Origin: Ursus arctos | Lineage: Eukaryota; Chordata; Mammalia; Carnivora; Ursidae | Reading direction: 5' to 3' | Assembly (NCBI RefSeq): GCF_023065955.2 | Contig: NC_079873.1 | Location: forward strand, 9,748,566 to 9,812,565 | DNA: 64,000 bases | Shown: in pieces, positions 11,468 to 23,324 of the stretch | How the letters are laid out: every line of letters begins with the position of its first letter | Numbering within the stretch: position 1 is the first letter of the stretch | The notes under the pieces: model-generated | Seen by the model: only the letters and a program-made list of their open reading frames with translations | What the model was told of the DNA's origin: nothing | Databases searched by the model: none | Made by a program: the position numbers and the translations under genes

Positions 11468-11671
11468 TTCTTTTTTTTTTTTTTTAAAGATTTTATTTAT
11501 TTATTTGACAGAGAGACAGCCAGTGAGAGAGGGAACACAAGCAGGGGGAGTGGGAGAGGAAGAAGCAGGCTCCCAGCAGAGGAGCCCGATGTGGGACTCG
11601 ATCCCATAACGCCAAGATCACGCCCTGAGCCGAAGGCAGACGCTTAACGACTACGCTACCCAGGCGCCCCC
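11468..11671 (-). mobile_element. Can-SINE, full length, young-looking
   Basis: A complete minus-strand element with a perfect 15-base target duplication CAGCTCACTCTTTCT at 11453-11467 and 11672-11686, and a well-kept head (GGGGCGCCTGGGTAGCGTAG). It is among the least decayed SINEs in the array. Confidence 0.96.
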
Positions 11672-13411
11672 CAGCTCACTCTTTCTGATCCTATTATGTA
11701 GGTAAGTGGTTGTGTCCCTGACACTTCTTGTTACCGTGATTTTGTTGCTGGTGTTCAGGTAAGAAATGATAGAGTCCTTACCAAATCTAGTGACTATGAC
11801 TTTACACTTCTCACATTTAGAGATAGCTTATGTTTAACTCTGTGAGTGTTGACGTTTGATTGTATCTATAATTGTCAAGGAGTTCCCATGCCAATAGTAA
11901 CCATGGTATTTTTGCAGGAGTCCAGTTAAAACATGATGGTCTCTTGTGACAAAGGCGTTGACCTGAAGTAATGCAAGTATCAAAGTAGAGTTGATGTGTT
12001 CCATAATAATGGAAGTGAAAAGGATTATTAGCAGGTGTTCTGGTAGAACAAGTTGTGTACTTAAACACAGTTGTCCTATGTGTTTCTTCAGGTTCTTGTC
12101 AAGAAAACCCAGTGAACCTAACAGTTTTCGTTAATGGAACATTGCTCTTAACCTGGTAAGTGGTAAAGTGGGTTCTACCACAATCCAGACCATCTGATTT
12201 TCAGTATGAAGGTAGGTGAGGGTGGTGTCACTAACATTGGTGTTAACACGTTTGTTTGCAGGTATCCTGTTAAGGTCTTTGTTAGTATACAGGTATGAGG
12301 AGATATGACATTATGTTATTAGAGACATTCTTATTCCCAGGTATCTGTGTAATTAACATTTGAGACTGTGATATTTATGTTATTTTGGGGATGTATTCTG
12401 TTAAGAAATTAATGTGTCCCTAATAACACTAGTAAGAATGTGATTTTCTGTATTCTTGTTTAGAGATACTGTGTGTTTAACACTTGGGGTGACAGAGGGA
12501 TCCAGGTATTCTGTTATGTAGTCTATCATAGTGTTATTGACCATGGAATGTTTGCAGGTATCCATCAAGAGAGGAAGGTATGTCCTCAGCTTTCACCTGA
12601 GAGTTCCACAAGTAACCAAGAGAAATTGCAGGTATAGCAGAAGAAGGATTTACTCTCCACAATGTGGTTTTCAGGTTCATGTCAGAACATTATGATAAGC
12701 CCATTATTGGTAGGTAGCATGGGACATTGCTGGTGTCAAGGTCAGTGATGAAGTGGGCCTAAAGTACAGCACAAGCCATCTAACTTTCATACACATATAA
12801 GTAAGTCATATTAGCTTGCCAAAACTTTTGGTCGCCATATTTTTCTCACTTGCTGTTTGTTTAGGTATTTAAGTTTAGAAACGACAGTATCCTTATCAAC
12901 ACCAGTAACCATGTACTTTTCCTTATTGCAGAGAAAATTTGTTTAACTCTGGGAGTTCTGAGTGATTTCTGGGTATCTGCATAATGATTACAGAGTTCCG
13001 TGTCACAGTAGCAGCCGTGCGTTACTTGACAACAGTTAGAAGGTGACGGTGTTTTTAACAGTGGTGCAGACCTTGGAGTACCGCAGGTATCCAGGCAGAG
13101 ATGAGGTTATTTGCAGGTGTCCTGGTGGGAAATATGTGTCCATAGACAGGCTTGTCACAGTGTGGTTTTCAGGTTCCTGTCAGGAGATCGTGGCGAACTT
13201 CATAATGATTTTGATCAGCGACATTGCTTGTATTGCTGTAAGTGCTGATATGCCTCAACCATCCCTCCAGACCTTCTGATCTGGAGATTTCTAGGTAAGT
13301 GTTGATAGCATCACTAACATTTGTATAACCATGGTTTTGTTTTGGGTTTTTTTGGGTAGGCATTCATGTAAAAAGTAGTATCTCAAACAATGCTAGTAAG
13401 CATTAGCTCTT

Positions 13412-13518
13412 ACAGGATTAAGGCTCAGTGGGTGGAGCATGTGACCCTTGATCTTGGGTTGCGAGTTGAAGCCCCACGTTGGGCCTAGAGCTTACTTAAA
13501 AAAAAATTTAAACCCCCC
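13412..13518 (+). mobile_element. Can-SINE, short type
   Basis: The head (AGGCTCAGTGGGTGGAGCAT), TTGCGAGTTGAAGCCCCACG and a short poly-A tail show a head-only SINE. It splits the AGCATTAGC...GAGTTTATATATAATG monomer. Confidence 0.75.
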
Positions 13519-16344
13519 CAGAGTTTATATATAATGTGTGTCTAACAGCAGTAGTGACCGAGATCCATGCAGGTGAATCATCTAGGTTCCACACCACAGT
13601 GTTGCCTATAAGATTTTTCCAGGTGGTCGGTCAAGAGGTGATGATATGTCTCATATCTGTGTTGACCTTGAAGTTCTGCCAGGATCCAGGTAATGTCGAT
13701 GGTTCCCACAGGGAGGGAATGGACCAAGATTACCTACAGACGCCCTGGCAGGACAGGTCATTACTTTACACACATTTGCTGCACGTCTTTTTTTTAGGTT
13801 CCTGTCAAGCAATCTGGACATAATAATGGTCATTAAGAAAATCTTGTTAGGAACCAGTTAAGTGCTAAAGAGAGTTTTACTACAGGTAAGACCATCTAAT
13901 CTTCAGATTATCAAAGCAAGTGAGAATGATGTCGCTAACATTTGTGTTACCGTCTTTTTGCAGATAAACTGTTAAGGTTCTAGTAACCAGATGTGAGATG
14001 ACGTGACATTAACTCGGGGAGATATTATCTTCAGAAGTCTGTGTGATTAGTGATATTGTTCAGGCTCTAACAATAACTTAGTGTTAGGCATGTATGCAGT
14101 TAAGAAATTAAGTTGTCCCTAACAATTAGTTAGTATGCCTGAGAATTTATGACTGTTTAGAGATAGAGAGTTTTGGACTGATCGAGGGACTTTCAGATAT
14201 CCAGGCCCTTTACTGTATTGTCCATCACTGTGTTCCTGACCATGGCATTTCTGCAGGCATTCCTTCAAGAGAGGGAGATTCTCTTACTCGGGGCTGACCT
14301 TGGAGTTTTGCAAGTATTCAGGCATTGTTGATGGGTCCCGAAGTAATACAAAGGACCGAGGGAATTTGCAGCTGGCTGTGAGAATGGACTTGTACCAATC
14401 ACATTTGCCACAGTGTGTTTTCCAGCTTCCTGTCAAGACATCACGATGACCCCAGCAGTGCGCATTAGCGGGGAGCATGATGCCAATATGCAGATAGTAG
14501 AGGCTGTGGCCCTGAACCCCAGGCCAGCCATCTGATCTCCAGATCGCTGAGTAAGTGATGATAGAATCTCTTGGTGACCTTATATTGTTGCAGGTGTTGA
14601 GGGAAGAAATGATGTAGCCTTTACCAGTAATAAAAACAATGAATTTTCGCTTTTATATTTAGAGAAAAGATATAACCCTATTAGCGTTAAGGGATTGCAC
14701 TCATACAGGTGGCTGTCATGGAGTTCACACCCCAGTAGTCACCACAGAATTAGGCAGATGTCCAGTCAAGTAATGGTGGTCTCTACTGACAACAGTGTTG
14801 ACCTGAGTAATGGAAGTCCCTAGACTTCCTAGGTAGAGTTGATGTGTTCTATGGTAATGGGAGTGAAAAGGTTATGTTTAGGTGTCCCCATAGAATAATT
14901 TGCATTTCAAATATATTGTTGTTTGTGCTTTTTCAGGTTCTTGTTGGGAGAACACAGTGAACATCACAGTGGTTGTTAACGGATCCTTACTTGTAACCAG
15001 GTAAGTGCTAAAGTGGGTCTTACTACAATGCAGACCGATCTAATCTTCAGTGTCTAGGTAAGTGAGCATGGTGTCCCTAGCACTTGTATTACTGTGTTTA
15101 TTTGCAAATGTTCTCTTAAGATCTTCCTTAGTACACAGGTATAGAATAATGTGACATTAACTTACTTGAGACATTTTTTTTTTTAGATACCTATGCAATA
15201 ATATGTTTAAGGTCCTGATATTTACATTGTTTGGGCATGTGTTCTGTTAAGAAATTAATGTGTTCCCCTAATACTAGTAAGAACGAGACTTGTATCCTTG
15301 TTTGGAACTACTGTGTTTTTACAGCTGGTGGTGATGGAAGGACATGCAGGTATCCAGGTAATGTATCCTATTGTCCATCACAGCATTATTGACCATGGCT
15401 TTTTTGTAGATATCCCTTCAAAGAGGAACCAGTCTCTTCCTAGCTTTAAGCTTGGAGTTCTGCAAGTACCCAGGTAGTGTTGGTGGATCCCAAAACAATA
15501 CAAGTGACTCGGGGAACTGGCAGGTGCATGGGTTAAATGAGACGTAAACAAAAAAATTTCCACAGTGTGTTTTTTAGATTCATTTCAGGACATCATGGTC
15601 AGTCTCTCAGGGGTAGTTCATGTGAGACACTGGTAGTATGGGGTAAGTGATGATGTGGGCCCGAGCCCCAGCACAGACTATCAGATTTTCACACACGTGG
15701 GTAAATGATTATGTGTCCTCACACTTCTTGTTACCATGATTTTTTTGCAAGTGTTCAGGAAAGAAATGGTGGCTTTCCCAACTCTAGAAAACATGAGTTT
15801 TTACTTTTATATTTCAGGAAAGTTTATGCTGAACGCTGTGAAGTGTGTTGAGGGATTACATATATGTAAGTATTTCTTATATTCCCCTTTATCGTACTAT
15901 CTATATGATATTTAGAAGTGTCCAAACACTGATGGTTTCCTGACATCGGTGCTAACTTTCAATTACAAGTACCCAGCTAGAGTTGCTTTGTTTCATAATG
16001 ATGAAGTGAACAATGTTATTTGCAGGTGTCATGGTAGAAAAAGTTGTTTCCATTAACACAAATTTCAGGATGTGTTTTCCAGATTCCTGTCAAGACCTCA
16101 TGATGAACTTAGCATCGGTCACTAATGGGGGCAGGGATGTTGCTGGTATGCAGGTAAGGGAGGATGTGAGCCTAAACCACAGCACAGGCCATCTGATCTC
16201 TAGACAGCTAGGTAAGTGATGATGGTGTCTCTAAGAGTTGTTACCATGATTTCTTTGCAGGTATTCAGGTAGGAATTGATAGTCCTTACTAATTCTAGAA
16301 ACATTGAGTTTTTACTTTTTGTGTTTTAGAAAAGGTGTGTGTTT

Positions 16345-16541
16345 GGGGTGCCTGGGTGGCTCAGTCAGTTAAGCGTCTGCCTCTTGGTTTCAGCTCAGGT
16401 CATGATCTCAGGTTGTGGGATCAAGCCCCACATCAGTCTCTGTGCTCAGTGCAGAGTCTGCTTCAGATTCTCTCTCCCTCTCACTCACGCACACGCTCTC
16501 TCTCTCTCTCAAATAAAATCTTTAAAAAAGAAAAAAAAAAA
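16345..16541 (+). mobile_element. Can-SINE, full length
   Basis: Head GGTGCCTGGGTGGCTCAGTC, (CT)n middle, AAATAAAATCTTT and an A-rich tail. An imperfect target duplication (AAAGGTGTGTGTTT near 16331 and GAAAGTGTTTGTTT near 16542) flanks it. Confidence 0.92.
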
Positions 16542-16923
16542 GAAAGTGTTTGTTTAACCCTGTGAGTGTTGAGGGATCGCCATATCCTGATATTAATCAT
16601 GATGTTCTCAGCCATAACAGTGACCACGGAAATCTTGCAGGTGTGCTATAAAGAAATATTGTCTTACGTAACAACAATGGTCTTGATCTTGGAGTACTGC
16701 AAGCGTTCAGGTAGAGTTGATGTTCTTATAATAGTGGAAGTGACAAAGGTTATTTGCAAGTGTTCTGCTTGCAGCAAGTCACAGTCCTTTACACACATAT
16801 CATTATGTTATTTTTCAGGTTCCTTCAAGATCATGAAGCACTTAACAGTGGTCGTTAATGGGGGACGTTTCTTGTATGCAGGTAAGTAGTGATGTGTATC
16901 TTTACCACATCGGACCCTCTGAT

Positions 16924-16954
16924 GGTGTGTGTGTGTCTGTGTCTGTGTGTGTGT
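16924..16954 (+). repeat. (GT)n microsatellite
   Basis: A GT run with two interrupting C bases, inside a type D unit. Confidence 0.9.
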
Positions 16955-17881
16955 AAATAATGTATAAGGTGTTGATTGCCTTAGCTTGTTTTACCATGTG
17001 ATTCTTTTTAAGGTGTGCCGGTAAGAAATGATAATGTTTTACCAGTTCTAACAATCATGTTATCATACTGTTATCTATTTTAGAGAAAATTTATGTTTAA
17101 CCTTTTGAGTGTTGATCAGTTTGTGGGTATCATGTAATGATCATGGAGTTGTGCATCACACTAGTAACCATGGTATTTTTGCTGATAACCGTTCAAGAGA
17201 TGGTGGTGTTTCTAACAGTGGTGTAGATGGTGGAGTACTGCAAGAATCCAGGTAGAGCTGATGGGTCCAGCAATGATGAAACTGAACAAGGTTATTTGCA
17301 GGGTCCTGATAGGAAAAGCGTGTCTGTAATCACCTTTGTCATAATGTGATTTTCAGGTTCCTGTCAAGAAATCATGGTAAACCTCGTAATGACCATTAAC
17401 AGAACTTTGCTTGCATCCAGGTAAGTGATGATATGAGCCTAAAGCACCTTACAAACAATCTGATCTTCAAATATTTAGATTAGTGTGGATGGTCCTAACA
17501 TTTGTGATAGCATGTTTTTCTGCATGTGTTCAATTAATAAATGATATTGTCCCAACCAATGTTAGTAGTAATCATTAGCCCTTAGTACTGCAGAGTTCCT
17601 ATTCAATGTGTGTTTAAACTTAGCAGTGATGGAGGCAGATACAAGTGTCTAGGTAAGTCATCCTTCTGTTCCACACCACAGTCTTGTCTATGAGATTCCT
17701 ACAGATACTCAAGAAGGTTATGTCTCTGGTAATGGTGTTAATCTTGAAGTTTTGCCAATATCCAGTTATGATGATGGTTTCCCTAATAATGGCAGTAACC
17801 AAGATTATTTGTAGGTACCTTTTTTTTTTCCAGGTAAAGTAAATCATGTCCTTCAACACACTTGTTGTTTTTTTTTTTTAA

Positions 17882-20800
17882 GGTTCCAACCATTATGACC
17901 TTGCTAGTAAACAGGTATGTGATAGATCGGTTCTACCAAAATGTAGATCCACCTGATCTTTGGATGTTTAGGGGTGTGAGGATGGTGTCCCTAACACAGC
18001 GTTACTGTGCTTTTTACTGGTGTCCCATTAAGTTCTTTGCTAGTATAAAAATATGAGATGATGTGACAGTAAATCATTAGAGGTTTCTTATTTTCAGGTA
18101 TATAGGTAATTAATGTTTCCTAGACCTTCATATTAATCTTTTTGGCATATACACAGTTCAGAAATCAATTTTTTCCTACCACTACTAGCATGAGATTTTA
18201 CTGTCTCCTTGTTCAGAGATAATATGTGTTTTTACCAATGGACCTATAGTCCGTTATCCAGGTAATTTATCATATATTCCATACTCTTGATAATGACTGT
18301 GGTATCTTTGCAGGCATCTCCTCAAGAAATGAAGGTAAATCTAACTAGAATTTAACCTTTTGAGTTCTGCATATTGCCCAGGATTGTTGAAGGGGGTCCC
18401 AAAATAATACACTAACCAAGAGAACTTGCAGTTATCCAGGTAGAATAAAATGTGTATGGAACAAGTTTTCTATGCTGTGTTTTCAGGTTCACGTTAAAAC
18501 ATCATGGGGAGCGCATCAGTCATGGTAAATGAGGCACATAGCAGGTACTGAGGTAAGTGATGATGTGGGCCTGAACCACGGCACAGACCATCTGATCTTG
18601 TATGTAGGTAAGGGATTGTGGCCCTAACACCTCTCATTACTATGATTTTGTTGCAGGTATTCAGGTAAGAAATGATAGTCCTTACCAAATCTAGTGACCA
18701 TGACTTTACACTTTTTACATTTTTTAAAAGATTTATTTATTTGAGAGAGAGTGGGAGAGGGAGAGCACGCGCGCCTGGGTGCAGGAGGGTCAGAGGGAGA
18801 GTCTCGAGCAGGAGCTCGATCCCACGATCCTGAGGTCACAACCAGAGCAAAACCAAGAGTCAGATGCTTAACCAACTGTACCCTGACACTTTTTACATTT
18901 TAGAGATAACCTGTTTAACCCTGTGAGTGTTGTGAGTTCACTGTATCTGTAATTGTCAAGTTCCCACCCCAGTAGTAACCACAGTATTTTTGCAGGAATC
19001 CAGTTAAGACACAATGGCTTTCTTCTGACCAAGGTGTTGACCTGAATTAATACAAATATCAGGGTAGAGTCGATAAGTTCTTCACTAAAGGAAGTGAAAA
19101 GGATGATTAGCAGGTGTTCTGGTTGAATAAGTCATGTCCTTAAACATATTTATCCTGTGTGTTTCTTCAGTTTCCTGTCAAGAAAACACAGTCAACCTAA
19201 CAGTGTTTGTTAATGGAACCTTGCTCTTAACCAGGTACATGATAAACTGAATCTTATTGCATTGCAGACCACCCGATCTTCAGTATGAATGTAGGTGAGG
19301 ATGATGTCTCTAATACTTGTGTTACCCTGTTCGTTTGCACGTGTCTTGTTCAGCTCTTTGCTAGTATACACGTATGAGATAATGTGACATTAACTTACTG
19401 GAGACCTTTTTATTCTCAGGTATCTATGTAATTAATGTTCGAGACTCATATTTATCTTGTTTTGGCATATATGCAGTGAAGACATTAATTTGACCCTAAT
19501 AGTAAAAATTAGATTTTTCATGTTCTTATTTAGAGATAATATATAATCCAAAGAATTTATCCTATACCATCATCATGTTCTTGACTTTGGGGATTTTTTC
19601 AGGTATCCCTTCAAGAGAAGTAGATGTCTCTTCCCAGGGTTTGACCTTGGAGTTCTGCAAGTAAGTATCCAGGTAGTGCCGATAGGTCCTGAAATGATAT
19701 AAATGACCAAGGGAATTTGCAAGTGTGGAGGTAGAATCATTCCTGTACCAACAACATTTTCCATACTTTCTGTTGTTTTTTCAGGTTCATGTTAAGACCT
19801 CACAGTGAGTTTATCAGTGATAGTTAATGTGGGACATTGCTGGTACGGAGGTTAAGTGATCCCGTGGGTCAAAACCACAGCACATACCATCTGGCCTTCG
19901 TATACCTAGGTAAGGGATGAGTGTCCTTACACTTCTTGTTACCATAAATTTTTTTTTGAAGGTATGAGGTAAGAAATGATAGAATCCTCACCAATTCCAG
20001 AGACCATGTTTCTCCACTTGCTATATTTCTGGAAATGTTCATTTAACCCTATGAGTGTTGAGGGACTGCATGTATACAGGTATTTATCATGATATTCTCT
20101 GTGATAGTACTTTCCACAGGATAGTTACAGGTGACCAATCATAGAATGACAGTTTTATCTGACAGTTTTATCTGTATTAACTTTGGGTTATTGTAAGTAT
20201 CCAGTAGAGTTGATGTGTCTCATAATGATGAAGTGAACAATGTTATTTGCAGGTTTCCTATAGGAAAAAGTTACATCCTTTAACACACATTCACAATGTC
20301 TTTTCAGTTAAGAAATCATGATGAACTTAATGCTGCTTATTAGTGGGGATGTTCCTAGCGTGCAGGTAAGTGATGACGTGGGCCCAGCCCAGGCCTTCTG
20401 ATCGCCATATAGCTGGCTAGGTGATGGTTTCCCTAATAATTGTTACCATTTTTCTTTGCAGGTAATCAGGTAGGAAGTGATAGTCCTTACCAATTCTAGA
20501 AACAATGTGTGTTTTTTTTTCCTTTTTATATTTTAGAGAAAATTTTATTTTATTCTGGTGAGTAATGAGAGATTGCCATATTCAGGTAATTATCATAATG
20601 TTCCTAACCCTAGCAGTAACCATGGAAATTTTGCAGGTGTTTCATGATGAAATGTCATATTTGATAATGGTCTTGACCTTGGAGTACTGCAGCTATTCAG
20701 ATGGAGCTGATGTTCTCATAATGAAGGAAGCGTCCAAGGTAATTAATTTGAGGTGTCATGCTACAAGTTCTATTTTTTTACACATGTATCATGTGTTTTT

Positions 20801-21829
20801 CAGATTCCTGTCAAGAGATCAAGATGAAATTAATGGTTAACGGGGGACATTTCTGGTATCCAGATAAGTGATGTTGTATACCTTCACCACATGAGACCAG
20901 CTGACATTCACATACCTAGTTAAGTGGTAATGATGGGCTAAATTTGTTTTACCATGTGATTTATTTCAGGTTTTCAGGTAAGTAATGATAGTGTTTTTAT
21001 GAATTTTAGCAGTCATGTTATCCTACTGTTTTATATTTTTGAGAAAATTCATTTTATACCATGTGAGATTTGAGCATCTTGTGGGTATCCGCATAATGAT
21101 GGTGGAATTGTGCAGCGCAGTAGTAACCAGGGTCTCTTTGCACGTGAGCAGGGAAAAGATGATGGTGGTTCCGACAATGGCATAGACTTTGGAGTACTGC
21201 AGGAATCCAGGTAGAGTTAGATGTTGGGTCCTGCAGTGACTGCTCCTTGCAGTCTCCTAACAGCAAAGGTGTATCTATAGATACGTTTTATATAATGTAT
21301 TTGTTAAATTCTTATCAAAATTCATGGTAAATAACCTAAAGATCAATAATAAGACTTTGCTTGTGTCTAGGTAAGTAATGACATGGGCCTTTAGCACCCT
21401 AAACACAGTCTGATGTTCAGATATGTAGGGAAGGATGGACAGTGTTCCTAACTTTTCTGTTCGTTTTCATGCAGGTATTCAGTGAAGAGATGATATTGTC
21501 CCAAGTATAGCCCTAATGTTTGTTAGAGTTCATGTATCATGTGTGCTTAACCTGAGCCATGATGGAAGGATATGAAGGTGTGCCACTAAGTCATCCTCCT
21601 GTTCCACACCACAGCATTGACCAGGAGACTTCTGCAGGTGCTTGGAGATGGTCTGTCTCTAACACTGGTGTTGACGTTGAAGCTTTGAAAGATCCAGGTA
21701 GTGTTGGTGGTTCCCTTAATGATGTGACCATAAGATGATTTGCTGGTACCTTTTTTTGTTTAGTTTTTGATTCTCACAAGTAAAACAAACTGTGTCATTC
21801 AGCCCCTAAACACTTGTTTTTGAAAGTTT
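17882..21829 (+). repeat. Array super-cycle 6 (K-B-K-B-C-D-E), complete
   Basis: The same order as the preceding cycle: K 17882, B 18488 (CACATAGCAGGTACTGAGGT), K 19170, B 19786, C 20308, D 20804 and E 21312. It runs about 3.95 kb against 4.08 kb for cycle 5, so these two are the best pair for defining the third-level repeat. Confidence 0.7.
18724..18885 (-). mobile_element. Can-SINE, slightly shortened
   Basis: A minus-strand SINE flanked by a perfect 16-base target duplication ACACTTTTTACATTTT at 18708-18723 and 18886-18901. Its head end is shortened (CCAACTGTACCCTG replaces the usual end). Confidence 0.93.
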
Positions 21830-23324
21830 CGAGAAGCCATGACATCATAGTGAACCTAACCACAGTTGTGAGTTGGACCTCGATAGTAAGCAGGTATGTG
21901 ATAAGGTGGGTCTTACCCCAATACACATCATTTGATCTTCACATATCTAGGTAAGTGAAAATGGGGTCTCTCAACACAGTGTTACCATGTCTTTTTGCAG
22001 GTGTCCTGTTAAGGCCTTTGCTAGTGTATGGGTAGGAGACGATGTGACAGTCACTCATTAGAGACACTCTCAATCTCAGTATCTATAAAATGAATGTTTT
22101 TGAGACTCTTATATTTACCTACTTTTTGTCATTATATAGTTAAGAAATTAATTTGTCTCTAGTAATACTAGCAAGAGTGAGATTTGTCTGTTCTTCTTTA
22201 GATAACGTGTATAGTAATGCTAATGAAAGCTGGGTATGCAGGTATTCATTGTAACTTATGTTGTCCTTCACAGTGTTATTGACGAAGGGGTTATGGCAGG
22301 TACCAGGCAAGAGAGGAAGGTGTCTCCTCTTAGGGTTTGACCTTGGTGTTCTGCAAGCAAGTATCCAGGTACTGTTGATGGATCCCAAAATGATACAAGT
22401 GACCAAGGAAATTTGAAGGTGTGGAGGTAAAACAAGATGTTTACTACAGTATGTTTTTCAGATTCATGTCAACACGTCACGGTAAACCTATCAATGGTAG
22501 TTAACGTCAGACACTGTTGTATGGAGGTAGGTGATGCTGTGGGCCTACAGCACAGCACAGACTGGCTAAGATTCATATATTTACGTAGGTAATGTGTTCC
22601 TCACATTTCTTGTTACCACAACTTTTTTGCAGGTAGTCAGGTAAGAAATTATAGAAACCTTATAAATTCTAGCAACCATATTATCCTGCTGTTCTACATG
22701 TTAGAGAAAATCATGTTTGATCATGTGATTGTTGAGCAATTTACAGATATCCACATAATTATGACTGAGCTGTTACAGTAATAACCTTGGTATTTTTCAG
22801 GAGAGCAGTCAAGAGATGATGACGTCTTTAACAATGGCACAGGTCTTAGAGTATTGCAAGGTTCCAGGGAGAGTTGATGGGTTTTGCAGTGATGGCAGTG
22901 AACAAGGTTATTTTCTAAGTCCAGGTATAGAAGGTATGACTATAGACACATTTGCCACAATGTGTTTTCCAGGTTCCTATCAAGAGATCATGGTGAATCT
23001 CCTAGTGATCATTAGAGGGGCATTGCTTGTATCAGGTAAGTGATGATGTGTGCCTTAAGCACCCTACAGACCATCTGATCTTCAGATCTTAAAGTCAGTG
23101 GGGTTCTTAACATTCGTGTTACCATGTTTTTGTTCTGGTTTTTTTTTTTTTTTTTCAGTTACTCAGTTATGTTGTCCCAACCAATGCTGGTAAGCATTAG
23201 TCTATTATTTTAGAGTTTAGATATACTGTATATTTAACCTCAGTAGCGGTTGAGGGACAGGTAGGTGTTGCAGTAACGTGCTCATCTGTTCCGTACCACA
23301 GTATTTACAATGAGATTTCTATAG
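21830..23324 (+). repeat. Array super-cycle 7 (K-B-E), truncated
   Basis: K 21830, B 22461 and E 22973 only; C and D are missing. After E the sequence enters the start of a K unit and breaks off near 23,324, where about five monomers are lost. Confidence 0.6.

Larger units (their letters stand above)
10738..13797 (+). repeat. Array super-cycle 4 (K-B-K-B-E)
   Basis: Units are K 10738, B 11358, K 12092 (AACCTGGTAAGTGGTAAAG), B 12675 and E 13173. C and D are absent, so B passes directly into E. One full SINE and one short SINE are inserted. Confidence 0.65.
13798..17881 (+). repeat. Array super-cycle 5 (K-B-K-B-C-D-E), complete
   Basis: The fullest cycle in order: K 13798, B 14427, K 14937 (AACCAGGTAAGTGCTAAAG), B 15579, C 16083 (GGGATGTTGCTGGTATGCAG), D 16820 (GGGGGACGTTTCTTG) and E 17358. 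One SINE is in the C unit. Each K-to-B and B-to-next step has the usual long or short spacing (about 630 or 510 bases). Confidence 0.7.
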
